A stretch of DNA of 64,000 nt, taken from assembly GCF_019929185.1 (NCBI RefSeq), contig NZ_JAHZPC010000004.1:124001-188000 (forward strand), read 5' to 3'. Below the pieces are notes generated by a model. It made no database searches, had not been told where the DNA came from, and was given only the letters and a program-made list of their open reading frames with translations. Both the position numbers and the translations under genes were made by a program. Shown here in pieces: positions 7,907-17,076 of the stretch; position 1 is the stretch's first letter; every line of letters starts with the position of its first letter. The DNA is from Streptococcus parasanguinis (GTDB taxonomy: Bacteria > Bacillota > Bacilli > Lactobacillales > Streptococcaceae).

Positions 7907-8488
7907 ATGAAAAAAATGATCTTATCGACAGCTGCTCTTTTGACGATTGTTTCCCTAGCTGCTTGTTCAAACAAACAAGACACAAAGAAGGAAACTTCAA
8001 ATAGTCAATCAACTACTAAAGTGACGAGCAAATCTGCCAACACTTCGAAAAGTAAGGATACTTCAACAGATTCAGAAGATACGTCATCTTCTAGCCTCTT
8101 AACAGATGCTGAAATCAGTAAAGCAAAAACTGTTGGGGACTTCAAAAAGTTGTTTGCAAAATTAATGGATCAATCTGTTTCACTTACCGAAGAAGCAGGT
8201 ACTTCTGTGACAGGTTCTGCAAAAGAGCAATACGATGCAACTGTTAGCGCCTTGAAGCAAGAATTGGAAAACCAAAAAGATATTTTTAATGAAGGCTTGA
8301 AAAGCATCGGTTCAGATAGCACAGTCGTTCCTAAAGAAGACCGTGAAGCTTTGATCGAAAGCTTGAAAGATGCTCGAGAAGAGTTGGAAAGTACTCGTAA
8401 AGAAATGAAAGATATGCAGAAAGAATTGAGTAAATCTCCTGTTGCAGATGACGACAGTGATGATTCAGATTCAGATTCTGAAGAATAA
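7907..8488 (+). CDS. Small acidic lipoprotein, function unknown
   Basis: A 193-residue protein with a type II signal peptide; the lipobox SLAAC puts the lipidated cysteine at residue 20. After the anchor comes a Ser/Thr/Lys-rich linker (about 21-65), then a helical, Glu/Lys-rich region likely to form coiled coil (about 70-180), and a tail of alternating Asp/Ser/Glu. I do not recognise a family. It is expected on the outer face of the membrane. It has its own consensus promoter and terminator. Confidence 0.8.
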   Translation: MKKMILSTAALLTIVSLAACSNKQDTKKETSNSQSTTKVTSKSANTSKSKDTSTDSEDTSSSSLLTDAEISKAKTVGDFKKLFAKLMDQSVSLTEEAGTSVTGSAKEQYDATVSALKQELENQKDIFNEGLKSIGSDSTVVPKEDREALIESLKDAREELESTRKEMKDMQKELSKSPVADDDSDDSDSDSEE

Positions 8489-8496
8489 AAGGAAGA

Positions 8497-8524
8497 AAAG
8501 GTTGGAATTTCCAGCCTTTTTCTT
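8497..8524 (+). terminator. Terminator after the lipoprotein gene
   Basis: AAAGGTTGG (8497-8505) pairs with CCAGCCTTT (8511-8519), with one G-T pair, then T-rich sequence. Confidence 0.75.
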
Positions 8525-8531
8525 ATTTTTT

Positions 8532-8539
8532 TTCGAATG
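8532..8539 (+). promoter_or_regulatory. Candidate competence sigma-X cin-box before coiA
   Basis: TTCGAATG preceded by a long T run, against the consensus TACGAATA for the streptococcal alternative sigma factor. It lies 22 nt before the coiA start, a usual distance. Two positions differ from consensus, but coiA is a late competence gene throughout the genus. Confidence 0.6.
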
Positions 8540-8561
8540 ATATAGATGAGGAGGTGGGCCT

Positions 8562-9512
8562 ATGTTTATTGCCATGGATAACAATCAAAAGCGGTGGAAC
8601 TGTATGGAAGAGATCCCAGCTGTGACAGAAGGGCCCTTCTATTGCTTAGCTTGTCATAGTCCAGTGCGTCTAAAAAATGGCTCGGTTCTAAGGGCTCATT
8701 TTGCTCATGTAGAATTACAGCATTGTCCCTATCATCACGAAGCGGAGAGTTTTGAACATCTGGAATTGAAAGCCAGTCTTTATGACTGGGCCTCTAAGGA
8801 GTCTAATACAGAAGTAGAAAGTTATTTAGCAGATTTTCAACAAATTGCCGATCTTTTGGTAGTAGACAAGAACTTAGCTTTGGAAGTGCAGTGTAGCTCC
8901 CTATCTTTAGAACGTTTGAAGGAGAGAAGCGATGCTTATCGATCCCATGGTTACCAGGTCTATTGGTTACTTGGTAAAAAGTTGTGGCTCAAGGAAAGAC
9001 TGACAAAGCTACAGGCTGGTTTTCTTTATTTTAGTCAGAATCGCGGGTTCCATCTTTGGGAATTGGATCTTGAAAAGAAAGAAGTGCGTTTGCAATACCT
9101 CATCCATGAGGATTTGAGAGGGCGATTGCATTATCAAACAGAAGTTTTCCCTTTTGGCCAAAGGTCTTTACTGGAAGTCTTACGGACCCCTTATCTTTCA
9201 CAACCCATGCGGCAAATGGCAGTCGAGCTCGATCGTACATTTTTAACGTATATCCAGCAGCAACTCTTTTATCGTCACCCAAAGTGGCTGAAGCTTCAGG
9301 AAGAACTCTATTTGCAGGGAAACCATCTGATGGAACTGGGGCTGGATTTCTTTTATCCTCTTTGTCGTCCGATCCTTTCACAGAACTTGCTTCAAATTGA
9401 AGAGGATGTAGAAGATTACTACCAGCAGTTTATGACCTATTATCAGTCGCAAGGGATCCAACCTGTTCAGATCCTTTATCCCCCACGTTTTTATGCTCAG
9501 CAGAAAAGCTAA
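8562..9512 (+). CDS. coiA: Competence protein CoiA
   Basis: A 316-residue CoiA-like protein. The N-terminus carries a Cys/His zinc-like cluster (CLACHSPVRL, then HFAHVE and HCPYHHEAE), followed by a nuclease-like core with ADLLVVDKNLALEVQCSSLS, where Asp, Glu and Gln are spaced as in restriction-nuclease folds. CoiA is a cytoplasmic late competence protein that promotes recombination of incoming DNA. Synteny supports the call: coiA, pepF, O-methyltransferase and prsA also adjoin in S. pneumoniae. The start has GAGGAGG in front. Confidence 0.92.
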   Translation: MFIAMDNNQKRWNCMEEIPAVTEGPFYCLACHSPVRLKNGSVLRAHFAHVELQHCPYHHEAESFEHLELKASLYDWASKESNTEVESYLADFQQIADLLVVDKNLALEVQCSSLSLERLKERSDAYRSHGYQVYWLLGKKLWLKERLTKLQAGFLYFSQNRGFHLWELDLEKKEVRLQYLIHEDLRGRLHYQTEVFPFGQRSLLEVLRTPYLSQPMRQMAVELDRTFLTYIQQQLFYRHPKWLKLQEELYLQGNHLMELGLDFFYPLCRPILSQNLLQIEEDVEDYYQQFMTYYQSQGIQPVQILYPPRFYAQQKS

Positions 9513-9551
9513 CTTTCTAAGATAGAAATCCTCCCGAAATGTTCATTTTTA

Positions 9552-9560
9552 TGCTAAAAT
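9552..9560 (+). promoter_or_regulatory. Extended -10 promoter of pepF
   Basis: TGC-TAAAAT, 24 nt before the pepF ATG, with GGAGG between. It lets pepF be expressed independently of competence. Confidence 0.6.
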
Positions 9561-9584
9561 AGAACCATTGGAGGATTAATCGAA

Positions 9585-11387
9585 ATGGTAAAACAACGTA
9601 ATGAAATTGATGAAAAATACCAATGGGATTTGTCGACTATTTTTGCGACAGATCAAGCTTGGGAAGAAGAAGCAGCTAGCTTAGCTGCAGATATTAAAGC
9701 AGCAAGCCACTATGCTGGTCATTTGTTGGATTCAGCGCAAACACTGTTGGATACAACCAATGCATATTTAGAATTGAGCCGTCGTTTAGAAAAGGTCTAC
9801 GTCTATGCCCATATGAAAAATGACCAAGACACACGAGTGGCTAAATACCAAGAGTACCAATCAAAAGGGATGTCTCTTTATAGCTTGTTAGGTGAAACCT
9901 TTGCCTTCTATGAGCCTGAATTCATGGCCATTACGGATGAGCAATACAAAGCCTTTGTGAGTGAGGTTCCAGCCTTAGAACAATATGGTCATTATTTTGA
10001 TCGTTTGCTAGAGAAAAAAGAACATGTCTTGTCTCAAAAAGAAGAGGAATTACTTGCAGGAGCTGGTGAGATCTTTGCGGCTGGTGGTGAAACCTTTGAA
10101 ATCTTGGACAATGCAGATATTGTTTTCCCAACTGTACATGATGACAAGGGCGAAGAAGTTCAATTAACCCATGGAAACTATATTTCTTTGGTAGAATCAA
10201 AAGATCGTGCCGTTCGTAAAGAAGCTTACGAAGGTCTCTACAAGGTCTATGGACAGTACCAACATACCTATGCTAAAACCTTGCAAACCAATGTGAAAGT
10301 TCATAACTTTAATGCTAAAGTTCGCAAATTCTCTTCTGCCCGTGAAGCGGCCCTTTCTGAAAACTTTGTACCAGAAAGTGTTTATGATAGCTTGGTAGCA
10401 GCTGTGAACAAACATTTGCCACTCTTGCAACGCTATGTGCAATTGCGTTCAAAAATTCTTGGAATCTCAGACTTGAAGATGTACGATATGTATACGCCAT
10501 TATCCGATACAGACTACAAGTTTACCTATGAAGAATCGTTGGCCAAAGCAGAAGAAGTCTTGGCTGTTTTGGGTGAGGACTACCTTTCTCGTGTGAAACG
10601 TGCCTTTAGCGAACGGTGGATTGATGTGCATGTCAACCAAGGAAAACGCTCAGGTGCTTATTCAGGTGGTTCTTATGATACCAATGCCTTCATGTTGTTG
10701 AACTGGCAAGATACATTGGATAATCTCTTCACCTTGGTCCATGAAACTGGTCACAGTATGCATTCTAGCTATACCCGTGAAACCCAGCCTTATGTCTATG
10801 GGGACTATTCCATCTTCCTTGCCGAAATCGCCTCTACAACCAATGAAAATATCCTGACCGAACGTCTGTTAGAAGAAGTAGAAGACGATGCAACTCGCTT
10901 TGCTATTTTGAATCACTTCTTGGATGGCTTCCGTGGAACCGTCTTCCGTCAAACCCAGTTTGCCGAATTTGAGCATGCCATTCATAAAGCAGACCAAGAA
11001 GGTACCGTTTTGACTAGTGAGTTCTTGAATAACCTTTATGCAGAGCTCAATGAAAAATACTATGGTCTTTCAAAAGAAGACAATCCTGAGATCCAATATG
11101 AATGGGCTCGGATTCCTCACTTCTACTATAACTACTATGTCTTCCAATATTCAACAGGTTTTGCAGCAGCTTCGGCTTTAGCTGAAAAGATTGTTCATGG
11201 AACCCAGGAAGATCGTGATAAATATATCGACTACTTGAAGGCTGGAAACTCTGATTATCCACTCAACGTCATCCGTAAAGCAGGTGTGGATATGGAAAAA
11301 GAAGACTACTTGGACGCAGCCTTTGCGGTCTTTGAACGTCGGTTGAATGAATTTGAAGCCCTAGTAGAAAAATTAGGACTCGCATAA
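9585..11387 (+). CDS. pepF: Oligoendopeptidase F
   Basis: A 600-residue M3B metallopeptidase of typical PepF length. The zinc motif is H386-E-T-G-H390, with a downstream glutamate in the conserved stretch [12 protein letters not shown]. It cuts 7-17-residue peptides in the cytoplasm. It lies 72 nt after coiA and 1 nt before the O-methyltransferase gene, so the last two are surely cotranscribed. Role in nutrition or signal-peptide turnover is inferred from the family. Confidence 0.95.
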   Translation: MVKQRNEIDEKYQWDLSTIFATDQAWEEEAASLAADIKAASHYAGHLLDSAQTLLDTTNAYLELSRRLEKVYVYAHMKNDQDTRVAKYQEYQSKGMSLYSLLGETFAFYEPEFMAITDEQYKAFVSEVPALEQYGHYFDRLLEKKEHVLSQKEEELLAGAGEIFAAGGETFEILDNADIVFPTVHDDKGEEVQLTHGNYISLVESKDRAVRKEAYEGLYKVYGQYQHTYAKTLQTNVKVHNFNAKVRKFSSAREAALSENFVPESVYDSLVAAVNKHLPLLQRYVQLRSKILGISDLKMYDMYTPLSDTDYKFTYEESLAKAEEVLAVLGEDYLSRVKRAFSERWIDVHVNQGKRSGAYSGGSYDTNAFMLLNWQDTLDNLFTLVHETGHSMHSSYTRETQPYVYGDYSIFLAEIASTTNENILTERLLEEVEDDATRFAILNHFLDGFRGTVFRQTQFAEFEHAIHKADQEGTVLTSEFLNNLYAELNEKYYGLSKEDNPEIQYEWARIPHFYYNYYVFQYSTGFAAASALAEKIVHGTQEDRDKYIDYLKAGNSDYPLNVIRKAGVDMEKEDYLDAAFAVFERRLNEFEALVEKLGLA

Positions 11388-11388
11388 G

Positions 11389-12108
11389 ATGGTAGAGTCT
11401 TATAGTAAAAATGCCAACCACAATATGCGCCGGCCAGTCGTTAAAGATGAGATCGTTGATTTTATGCGCACGCGTCAAAAACCGGTAGCAGGCGCCTTGA
11501 AGGAGTTAGAAGCATTCGCCCGCAAGGAAAATATTCCGATTATTCCGCATGAAACGGTAGCTTACTTTAGACTACTCCTGCAAGCCCTACAACCAAAGAA
11601 AATCCTTGAAATTGGAACAGCAATCGGGTTTTCAGCCCTCTTAATGGCTGAAAATGCCCCCAACGCACAGATAACGACCATTGATCGGAATGAAGAGATG
11701 ATTGGCTTTGCTAAGGAAAATCTGGCTAAATACGATCAGAGAAAGCAAATCACCTTGCTTGAAGGAGATGCAGTAGATGTCTTGCAGGATTTGACAGAGA
11801 CCTATGACTTTGTCTTTATGGACTCTGCTAAGTCTAAGTACATCGTCTTTTTACCACGAATTCTCGAACTCTTAGAGGTTGGGGGAGTCGTGGTATTGGA
11901 TGATATTTTCCAGGGAGGAGATGTTGCCAAGGACATCATGGAAGTGCGTCGTGGGCAACGAACCATTTACCGGGGGCTTCAGAATCTCTTTCATGCGACT
12001 CTCAATCATCCGGATTTGACTGCTAGTTTGGTGCCGCTTGGAGATGGTATTTTGATGATTCGGAAAAATACAGAGACGGTAACCTTGCCAGATCCTAGCT
12101 CTTTTTAG
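11389..12108 (+). CDS. SAM-dependent O-methyltransferase
   Basis: A 239-residue class I methyltransferase of the caffeoyl-CoA/catechol O-methyltransferase family (TrmR/YrrM-like). The SAM motif EIGTAIGFSALLMA lies near residues 66-79, followed by TTIDRNEEM, EGDAVDV, the metal-site stretch FVFMDSAKSKY and VVLDDIFQGG. It starts 1 nt after pepF. A tRNA target, as for B. subtilis TrmR, is possible but not shown by sequence. An internal ATG at 11425 is a weaker start candidate. Confidence 0.85.
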   Translation: MVESYSKNANHNMRRPVVKDEIVDFMRTRQKPVAGALKELEAFARKENIPIIPHETVAYFRLLLQALQPKKILEIGTAIGFSALLMAENAPNAQITTIDRNEEMIGFAKENLAKYDQRKQITLLEGDAVDVLQDLTETYDFVFMDSAKSKYIVFLPRILELLEVGGVVVLDDIFQGGDVAKDIMEVRRGQRTIYRGLQNLFHATLNHPDLTASLVPLGDGILMIRKNTETVTLPDPSSF

Positions 12109-12139
12109 GTAAATTTAAGGTATTCTCTCTAATTTGTGG

Positions 12140-12145
12140 TAAAAT
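12140..12145 (+). promoter_or_regulatory. Probable -10 box of prsA
   Basis: TAAAAT, 35 nt before the ATG, with AAGGAACGGAG as Shine-Dalgarno. A half-site TTTAAG lies at 12114-12119, about where a CiaR half-site would be, but its partner is missing. Confidence 0.5.
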
Positions 12146-12180
12146 AGAAGAAGTTTAAAAAGGAACGGAGAATAATTTTC

Positions 12181-13125
12181 ATGAAGAAAAAACTTGTAGC
12201 GGGTGCTGTGACCTTGCTATCAGTCGTAACACTAGCAGCATGTGCCAATGGCACAAACAAAGATATCGTGACCATGAAAGGGGACACGATTACAGTTTCT
12301 GATTTCTATGATGAAATCAAAACTAACCAAGGTGCTCAACAAGTTCTTTTCCAAATGACCATCAATAAAGTCTTTGAAAAAGAATATGGATCAAAAGTTT
12401 CTGATAAAGAAGTCGATAAAGAATTGGCTAAACAAAAGAAACAATTAGGTAACCAATTCGATGCATACTTGGCGCAACAAGGCTTGACGGAAGAAACAGC
12501 GAAGAAACAAATCCGTAGCAATATGTTGTTGGAATATGCAGTCAACCAAGCTGCTAAGAAAGATATCAAAGAGTCTGACTACAAGGCGGCTTTTGAATCT
12601 TACACACCAGAAGTAACAGCACAAATTATCAAGTTAGATTCAGAAGATAAAGCAAAAGAAGTGTTGGAAGCTGCTAAAGCGGAAGGTGCAGACTTTGCCC
12701 AAATCGCCAAAGACAATTCAACAGATACTGCTACAAAAGACAAAGGTGGCGAAGTTAAGTTCGATTCAGGAACAGCAAATATTCCATCTCAAGTCAAAGA
12801 AGCTGCCTTTAAATTGGATGAAAATGGGATTTCAGATGTGATCACAGTTTCAGCAGGTCAAAACTATTCTGCTAGCTACTATATTGTCAAGTTGAATAAG
12901 AAGACAGAAAAAGGTTCTGACTGGAAGAAATACGAAAAACGTTTGAAAGAGATCATTGTTGACGGTCGTAAGCAAGATACCAATTTCATCCGTAGCGTTA
13001 TTGCAAAAGCGATGACCAATGCCAATATCAAGGTCAAAGATGATGCTTTCAAATCAACATTTAACCAATATTTGCAAAATATCGGTGTTCAAACGAGCGA
13101 TAGCAGTTCATCATCTAAAAAATAG
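12181..13125 (+). CDS. prsA: Foldase lipoprotein PrsA (peptidyl-prolyl isomerase)
   Basis: A 314-residue lipoprotein; the lipobox TLAAC places the lipidated cysteine at residue 21. An N-terminal SurA-like region is followed by a parvulin-type PPIase domain (about 140-245), recognisable by EVTAQIIKLDSEDKA and DFAQIAKDNSTD, and a Ser-rich tail. It assists folding of secreted proteins between membrane and wall. The homologue in S. pneumoniae is PrsA/PpmA. The gene has its own promoter and is followed at once by the promoter of the alaS T-box. Confidence 0.93.
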   Translation: MKKKLVAGAVTLLSVVTLAACANGTNKDIVTMKGDTITVSDFYDEIKTNQGAQQVLFQMTINKVFEKEYGSKVSDKEVDKELAKQKKQLGNQFDAYLAQQGLTEETAKKQIRSNMLLEYAVNQAAKKDIKESDYKAAFESYTPEVTAQIIKLDSEDKAKEVLEAAKAEGADFAQIAKDNSTDTATKDKGGEVKFDSGTANIPSQVKEAAFKLDENGISDVITVSAGQNYSASYYIVKLNKKTEKGSDWKKYEKRLKEIIVDGRKQDTNFIRSVIAKAMTNANIKVKDDAFKSTFNQYLQNIGVQTSDSSSSSKK

Positions 13126-13154
13126 TTGACGGTTCCTTTTGGAACTTGTATAAT
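13126..13154 (+). promoter_or_regulatory. Promoter of the T-box-alaS operon
   Basis: TTGACG (13126-13131), 17-nt spacer, TATAAT (13149-13154). It begins at the prsA stop codon. Confidence 0.8.
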
Positions 13155-13160
13155 GAAATA

Positions 13161-13322
13161 GTTGAGAATAAATCATTGTTACTCGGAATCAGAGAAGTGG
13201 CGGGGGTGCGAGCCATGGAAGAGAAATGATTTTGCTACTCGGCTGAGACAATTGCATATAAAATGAAGAATGACAAGTTCATTGAATGAAGGTGGTACCG
13301 CGGTTTTTCGCCCTTCGTTTAG
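13161..13322 (+). promoter_or_regulatory. T-box riboswitch, alanine type
   Basis: The conserved T-box GGTGGTACCGCG lies at about 13291-13302, followed by the arm closing with CCCTTCG. Stem I can be drawn: GTTGAG (13161-13166) pairs with CTCGGC (13238-13243), and AATCATT (13171-13177) with AATGATT (13225-13231). The internal loop between them contains GCT (13234-13236) followed by A, the place of the specifier codon. GCU reads alanine, in agreement with alaS downstream. Uncharged tRNA-Ala would stabilise the antiterminator and allow read-through. Confidence 0.9.
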
Positions 13323-13378
13323 TGGCTTGTCTTTTGTTTATGGGTAGTTGTCTGGAGCTTTTTAAAGGAGATCAAAAG

Positions 13379-13864
13379 ATGCGAACCTATCAAGTGAAAC
13401 AAAAATTTCGATTGGGTGGCGAGCGGTTCGATATCAAAGATGAGTTGGGAAATGTTGAATACCAGGTTGAGGGATCTTTTCTTAAGATTCCCAAGACTTT
13501 TACCATCTATGATAAGAATGGACAAGAAGTGAGCCACATTACTAAAAAAACAATCAGCTTTCTTCCCAAGTTTGTGGTTGAGTTGAAGGATGGGGACCGC
13601 TTTTTTATCCATAAAAAGCTGACGCTCTTCAGGGATAAGTACGATATCGAAGATTTGGGACTTCGGGTACAAGGAAATATCTGGGACCTAGAATTCAAAT
13701 TATTCGATGATCGGGATCAAATCGTCGCTGAGATTAGCAAGGAACTCTTTCATCTAACCTCTACCTACCAAGTATCGGTGTATGAGGATGAATACGCTGA
13801 TTTAGTCATCTCACTTTGTGTCGCTATCGATTATGTCGAAATGTTAGAAGCTAGCGCAAATTAA
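13379..13864 (+). CDS. LURP-one-related (YxjI/tubby-like) protein
   Basis: A 161-residue protein made of repeated beta-strand units (KQKFRLGGERFDIKDELG, VEGSFLKIPKTFTIYD, GLRVQGNIWDLEFKLFD), the pattern of LURP-one-related/YxjI proteins with a tubby-like barrel. Start 13379 is chosen because AAAGGAG precedes it; the open frame further upstream merely translates the T-box. It sits between the T-box and alaS, so alanine starvation should induce it. The family has no agreed function; a link to lipid or membrane signalling is only suggested for relatives. Confidence 0.85.
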   Translation: MRTYQVKQKFRLGGERFDIKDELGNVEYQVEGSFLKIPKTFTIYDKNGQEVSHITKKTISFLPKFVVELKDGDRFFIHKKLTLFRDKYDIEDLGLRVQGNIWDLEFKLFDDRDQIVAEISKELFHLTSTYQVSVYEDEYADLVISLCVAIDYVEMLEASAN

Positions 13865-13888
13865 TCTTAGAAAAATTAGGAGACAAAT

Positions 13889-16507
13889 ATGAAACAATTA
13901 TCTAGTGCACAAGTCCGCCAAATGTGGCTTGATTTCTGGGCAAGCAAAGGCCACTCTGTAGAACCATCTGTTAGCTTGGTTCCAGTAAACGATCCAACCC
14001 TTTTGTGGATCAACTCAGGGGTTGCCACTCTTAAGAAATACTTCGATGGAACCATCAAACCTGAAAATCCACGGATTACCAATGCTCAAAAAGCCATCCG
14101 TACCAATGATATCGAAAACGTAGGAAAGACTGCTCGTCACCATACCATGTTTGAAATGTTGGGGAACTTCTCAATCGGAGATTACTTCCGTGATGAAGCC
14201 ATTACGTGGGCTTATGAACTTTTGACAAGCGCTGAATGGTTTGACTTCCCCAAAGACAAACTTTACATGACTTATTACCCTGACGACAAGGATTCATACA
14301 ACCGTTGGATCGCTGTTGGGGTAGATCCAAGTCACTTGATCCCAATCGAAGACAACTTCTGGGAAATCGGTGCAGGGCCTTCTGGACCAGATACAGAAAT
14401 CTTCTTTGACCGTGGAGAAGCCTTTGACCCTGAAAATATCGGTCTTCGTCTGCTTGCAGAAGATATCGAAAACGACCGTTACATCGAAATCTGGAACATT
14501 GTCTTGTCACAATTTAACGCAGACCCTGCTGTTCCTCGTAGCGAATACAAGGAATTGCCACACAAGAACATTGATACGGGCGCTGGTTTGGAACGTTTGG
14601 TAGCCGTTATTCAAGGAGCGAAGACCAACTTTGAAACAGACCTCTTCATGCCGATCATCCGTGAAGTTGAAAAGATGTCTGGTAAAACCTACGATCCAGA
14701 TGGCGATAACATGAGCTTCAAGGTGATTGCTGACCACATCCGTTCGCTTTCATTTGCGATTGGTGATGGGGCTCTTCCAGGTAATGAAGGACGCGGTTAC
14801 GTTCTTCGTCGTCTCCTCCGTCGTGCTTCCATGCATGGTCAAAAATTAGGGATTGAAGGAACCTTCTTGTATAAATTGGTTCCAACCGTTGGGAAGATCA
14901 TGGAAAGCTACTACCCAGAAGTACTTGAAAAACAAGACTTCATCGAGAAAATTATCAAGAGTGAAGAAGAATCATTTGCTCGTACCTTGAACTCCGGACA
15001 ACACTTTGCCCAAACTATCGTTGAAGACTTGAAAGCAAAAGGTCAAACAGTGATTGCTGGTCAAGATGTCTTCAAACTTTATGATACATATGGATTCCCC
15101 GTAGAATTGACAGAAGAAATCGCTGAAGAAGCTGGAATGACAGTCGATCGTGAAGGTTTTGAAGCAGCCATGAAGGAACAACAAGAACGGGCGCGTGCAT
15201 CGGCTGTCAAAGGTGGATCTATGGGGATGCAAAATGAAACCCTTCAAAACATTACAGTTGAAAGTAGCTTCAACTACAATGCTAGTCAATTGCCTTCTAA
15301 GTTGGTGGCTATCGTAGCGGACAATGCAGAAGTAGAGGCTGTATCAGAAGGGACTGCATCATTGATCTTTGCAGAAACTCCATTCTACGCTGAAATGGGT
15401 GGACAAGTTGCGGACCATGGTCAAATCTTGGATGCTGCAGGAAACGTCGTAGCGACAGTGACAGATGTTCAAAAAGCACCAAATGGACAACCACTTCATA
15501 CTGTTGAAGTTCTTGCTCCTCTTGCCTTGAACCAAGAATACACCTTGGCGATCGATACCAATCGTCGTCATCGTGTTATGAAGAACCACACTGCAACTCA
15601 CTTGCTCCATGCGGCTCTTCACAATATCCTTGGTAACCATGCAACCCAAGCAGGATCTCTTAACGAAGTAGAATTCCTTCGCTTTGACTTCACTCACTTC
15701 CAAGCCGTAACTCCTGAAGAATTGCGCGCTATTGAACAACAAGTCAATGAAAAGATTTGGGAAGCGATCGCAGTCGAAACGATTGAAACAGATATCGATA
15801 CTGCTAAAGAAATGGGAGCCATGGCCCTCTTTGGTGAGAAATACGGTAAGGAAGTCCGTGTTGTAACGATCGGTGACTACTCTGTTGAGCTCTGTGGTGG
15901 TACTCACGTAGGCAATACTTCTGAAATTGGTCTCTTCAAGATTGTCAAAGAAGAAGGAATCGGATCAGGAACTCGTCGTATCTTAGCAGTAACTGGTAAG
16001 GAAGCCTTCGAAGCATACCGTGAACAAGAAGACGCACTGAAAGCAGTCGCAGCAACCTTGAAAGCACCTCAACTCAAAGAAGTCCCTCACAAGGTGGAAG
16101 GTCTTCAAGAACAACTCCGTCAATTGCAAAAAGAAAATGCAGAATTGAAGGAAAAAGCGGCAGCAGCGGCAGCAGGCGATGTCTTCAAGAATGTTCAAGA
16201 AGCAAACGGTCACCGTTACATTGCCAGCCAAGTTTCTGTATCAGATGCAGGTGCCCTTCGTACCTTTGCCGATAACTGGAAACAAAAAGATTACTCGGAT
16301 GTGCTTGTTCTTGTCGCAGCCATCGGTGACAAGGTCAATGTCCTTGTAGCCAGCAAGACAAAAGAAGTACACGCAGGTAATGTGATCAAAGAATTGGCTC
16401 CAATCGTCGATGGACGTGGTGGTGGGAAACCAGACATGGCCATGGCAGGAGGAAGCAACCAAGCGAAAATCCAAGAATTGTTGGATGCCGTAGCAGGTAA
16501 ATTGTAA
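13889..16507 (+). CDS. alaS: Alanyl-tRNA synthetase
   Basis: A full-length 872-residue class II AlaRS. The N-terminal aminoacylation domain starts with the typical [20 protein letters not shown]. The editing domain carries the zinc motif HTATHLLH (about 565-572) and CGGTHVG (about 670), and the C-terminal C-Ala region ends in [14 protein letters not shown]. It charges tRNA-Ala in the cytoplasm. It follows the LURP-one gene after 24 nt and is governed by the alanine T-box upstream. Confidence 0.98.
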   Translation: MKQLSSAQVRQMWLDFWASKGHSVEPSVSLVPVNDPTLLWINSGVATLKKYFDGTIKPENPRITNAQKAIRTNDIENVGKTARHHTMFEMLGNFSIGDYFRDEAITWAYELLTSAEWFDFPKDKLYMTYYPDDKDSYNRWIAVGVDPSHLIPIEDNFWEIGAGPSGPDTEIFFDRGEAFDPENIGLRLLAEDIENDRYIEIWNIVLSQFNADPAVPRSEYKELPHKNIDTGAGLERLVAVIQGAKTNFETDLFMPIIREVEKMSGKTYDPDGDNMSFKVIADHIRSLSFAIGDGALPGNEGRGYVLRRLLRRASMHGQKLGIEGTFLYKLVPTVGKIMESYYPEVLEKQDFIEKIIKSEEESFARTLNSGQHFAQTIVEDLKAKGQTVIAGQDVFKLYDTYGFPVELTEEIAEEAGMTVDREGFEAAMKEQQERARASAVKGGSMGMQNETLQNITVESSFNYNASQLPSKLVAIVADNAEVEAVSEGTASLIFAETPFYAEMGGQVADHGQILDAAGNVVATVTDVQKAPNGQPLHTVEVLAPLALNQEYTLAIDTNRRHRVMKNHTATHLLHAALHNILGNHATQAGSLNEVEFLRFDFTHFQAVTPEELRAIEQQVNEKIWEAIAVETIETDIDTAKEMGAMALFGEKYGKEVRVVTIGDYSVELCGGTHVGNTSEIGLFKIVKEEGIGSGTRRILAVTGKEAFEAYREQEDALKAVAATLKAPQLKEVPHKVEGLQEQLRQLQKENAELKEKAAAAAAGDVFKNVQEANGHRYIASQVSVSDAGALRTFADNWKQKDYSDVLVLVAAIGDKVNVLVASKTKEVHAGNVIKELAPIVDGRGGGKPDMAMAGGSNQAKIQELLDAVAGKL

Positions 16508-16514
16508 TAATCGG

Positions 16515-16545
16515 AGAGGTTGGATGTTTGTCCAACCTCTTTTTT
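16515..16545 (+). terminator. alaS intrinsic terminator
   Basis: AGAGGTTGGA (16515-16524) pairs with TCCAACCTCT (16531-16540), then TTTTT. It lies before element copy B, so here the + gene has its own terminator. Confidence 0.88.
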
Positions 16546-16580
16546 CAAAAAAAAGCAGATCCAATTAGAAAATGATTACA

Positions 16581-17069
16581 ACAAAAAAACCTTTCCGTCT
16601 GGAAAGGTTTCAGATTGAAGATAAAGTCTTCTAAAAAACTTTCCTTAGGTGAGTACGGACGTCAGCGAACTTCAAAGAAGTTCCATGACTAATTCTTGAG
16701 ACTAAGGTCTCAAGAATTCCGAGAGAGGCTGGGACAAAAGTCCTAGCCTCTCAATTATTTTTGGATTGTAGAGCAAGACGCAGTGGTTGAGTGGGCTCTA
16801 CTATGCTGATTTCATCAGCTTTTACAGCCCTACTCAACTGTGCGGAGGTGGGACGACGAAATCGAATTCTAACGAATTACCGATTTCTGTCCCACTCTCA
16901 CTTTTCTCACGGCGGAAATTTTCAGTATCTATTTAAATGTTTCTGAAAATTAGATGTCAATTATATTTTTTCAGGAATACTTTAATTCTTATTTTTACGG
17001 TCTTTACAAGTCCTAAGCGATCATTCTCAAAAAATATGTACAAAAAAACCTTTCCGTCTGGAAAGGTTT
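16581..17069. repeat. Terminator-flanked dispersed element, copy B
   Basis: The flanking direct repeat is 30 bp (16581-16610 and 17040-17069) and forms a hairpin ACCTTTCC-gtct-GGAAAGGT; it is unrelated to the hairpins at the other two loci. After the left copy comes the 25-nt arm (16611-16635), then AAACTTTCCTTAGGTGAG (16636-16653), with CTCACGGCGGAAATTTT at 16906-16922. The core includes the hairpin ATTCTTGAGAC/GTCTCAAGAAT (16691-16716), GAGAGGCTGGGAC/GTCCTAGCCTCTC (16723-16752) and a long imperfect stem closing GGTGGGAC...GTCCCACTC. The tail (16923-17039) is less like those of A and C. No coding frame is seen. It occupies the convergent alaS-nrdF gap. Confidence 0.78.
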
Positions 17070-17076
17070 TTCTTCT
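17040..17076. terminator. Right hairpin of copy B, bidirectional terminator serving nrdF
   Basis: ACCTTTCC pairs with GGAAAGGT. T runs flank it in both directions (TTTTTCTT rightward, seven T leftward). It directly follows nrdF on the minus strand. Confidence 0.78.

Noticed and set aside
12114..12145. CiaR site upstream of prsA
   Set aside because: Only one TTTAAG half is present; the partner position reads CTCTCT. Kept as a remark because prsA homologues are linked to CiaR.
13286..13378. Upstream extension of the LURP-one gene (frame starting in the T-box)
   Set aside because: Those codons translate the conserved GGTGGTACCGCG motif of the riboswitch; the start at 13379 has AAAGGAG.
15359..15907. 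182-codon antisense frame inside alaS
   Set aside because: Cys/Phe-rich composition typical of antisense to a codon-biased gene; alaS is intact on the + strand.
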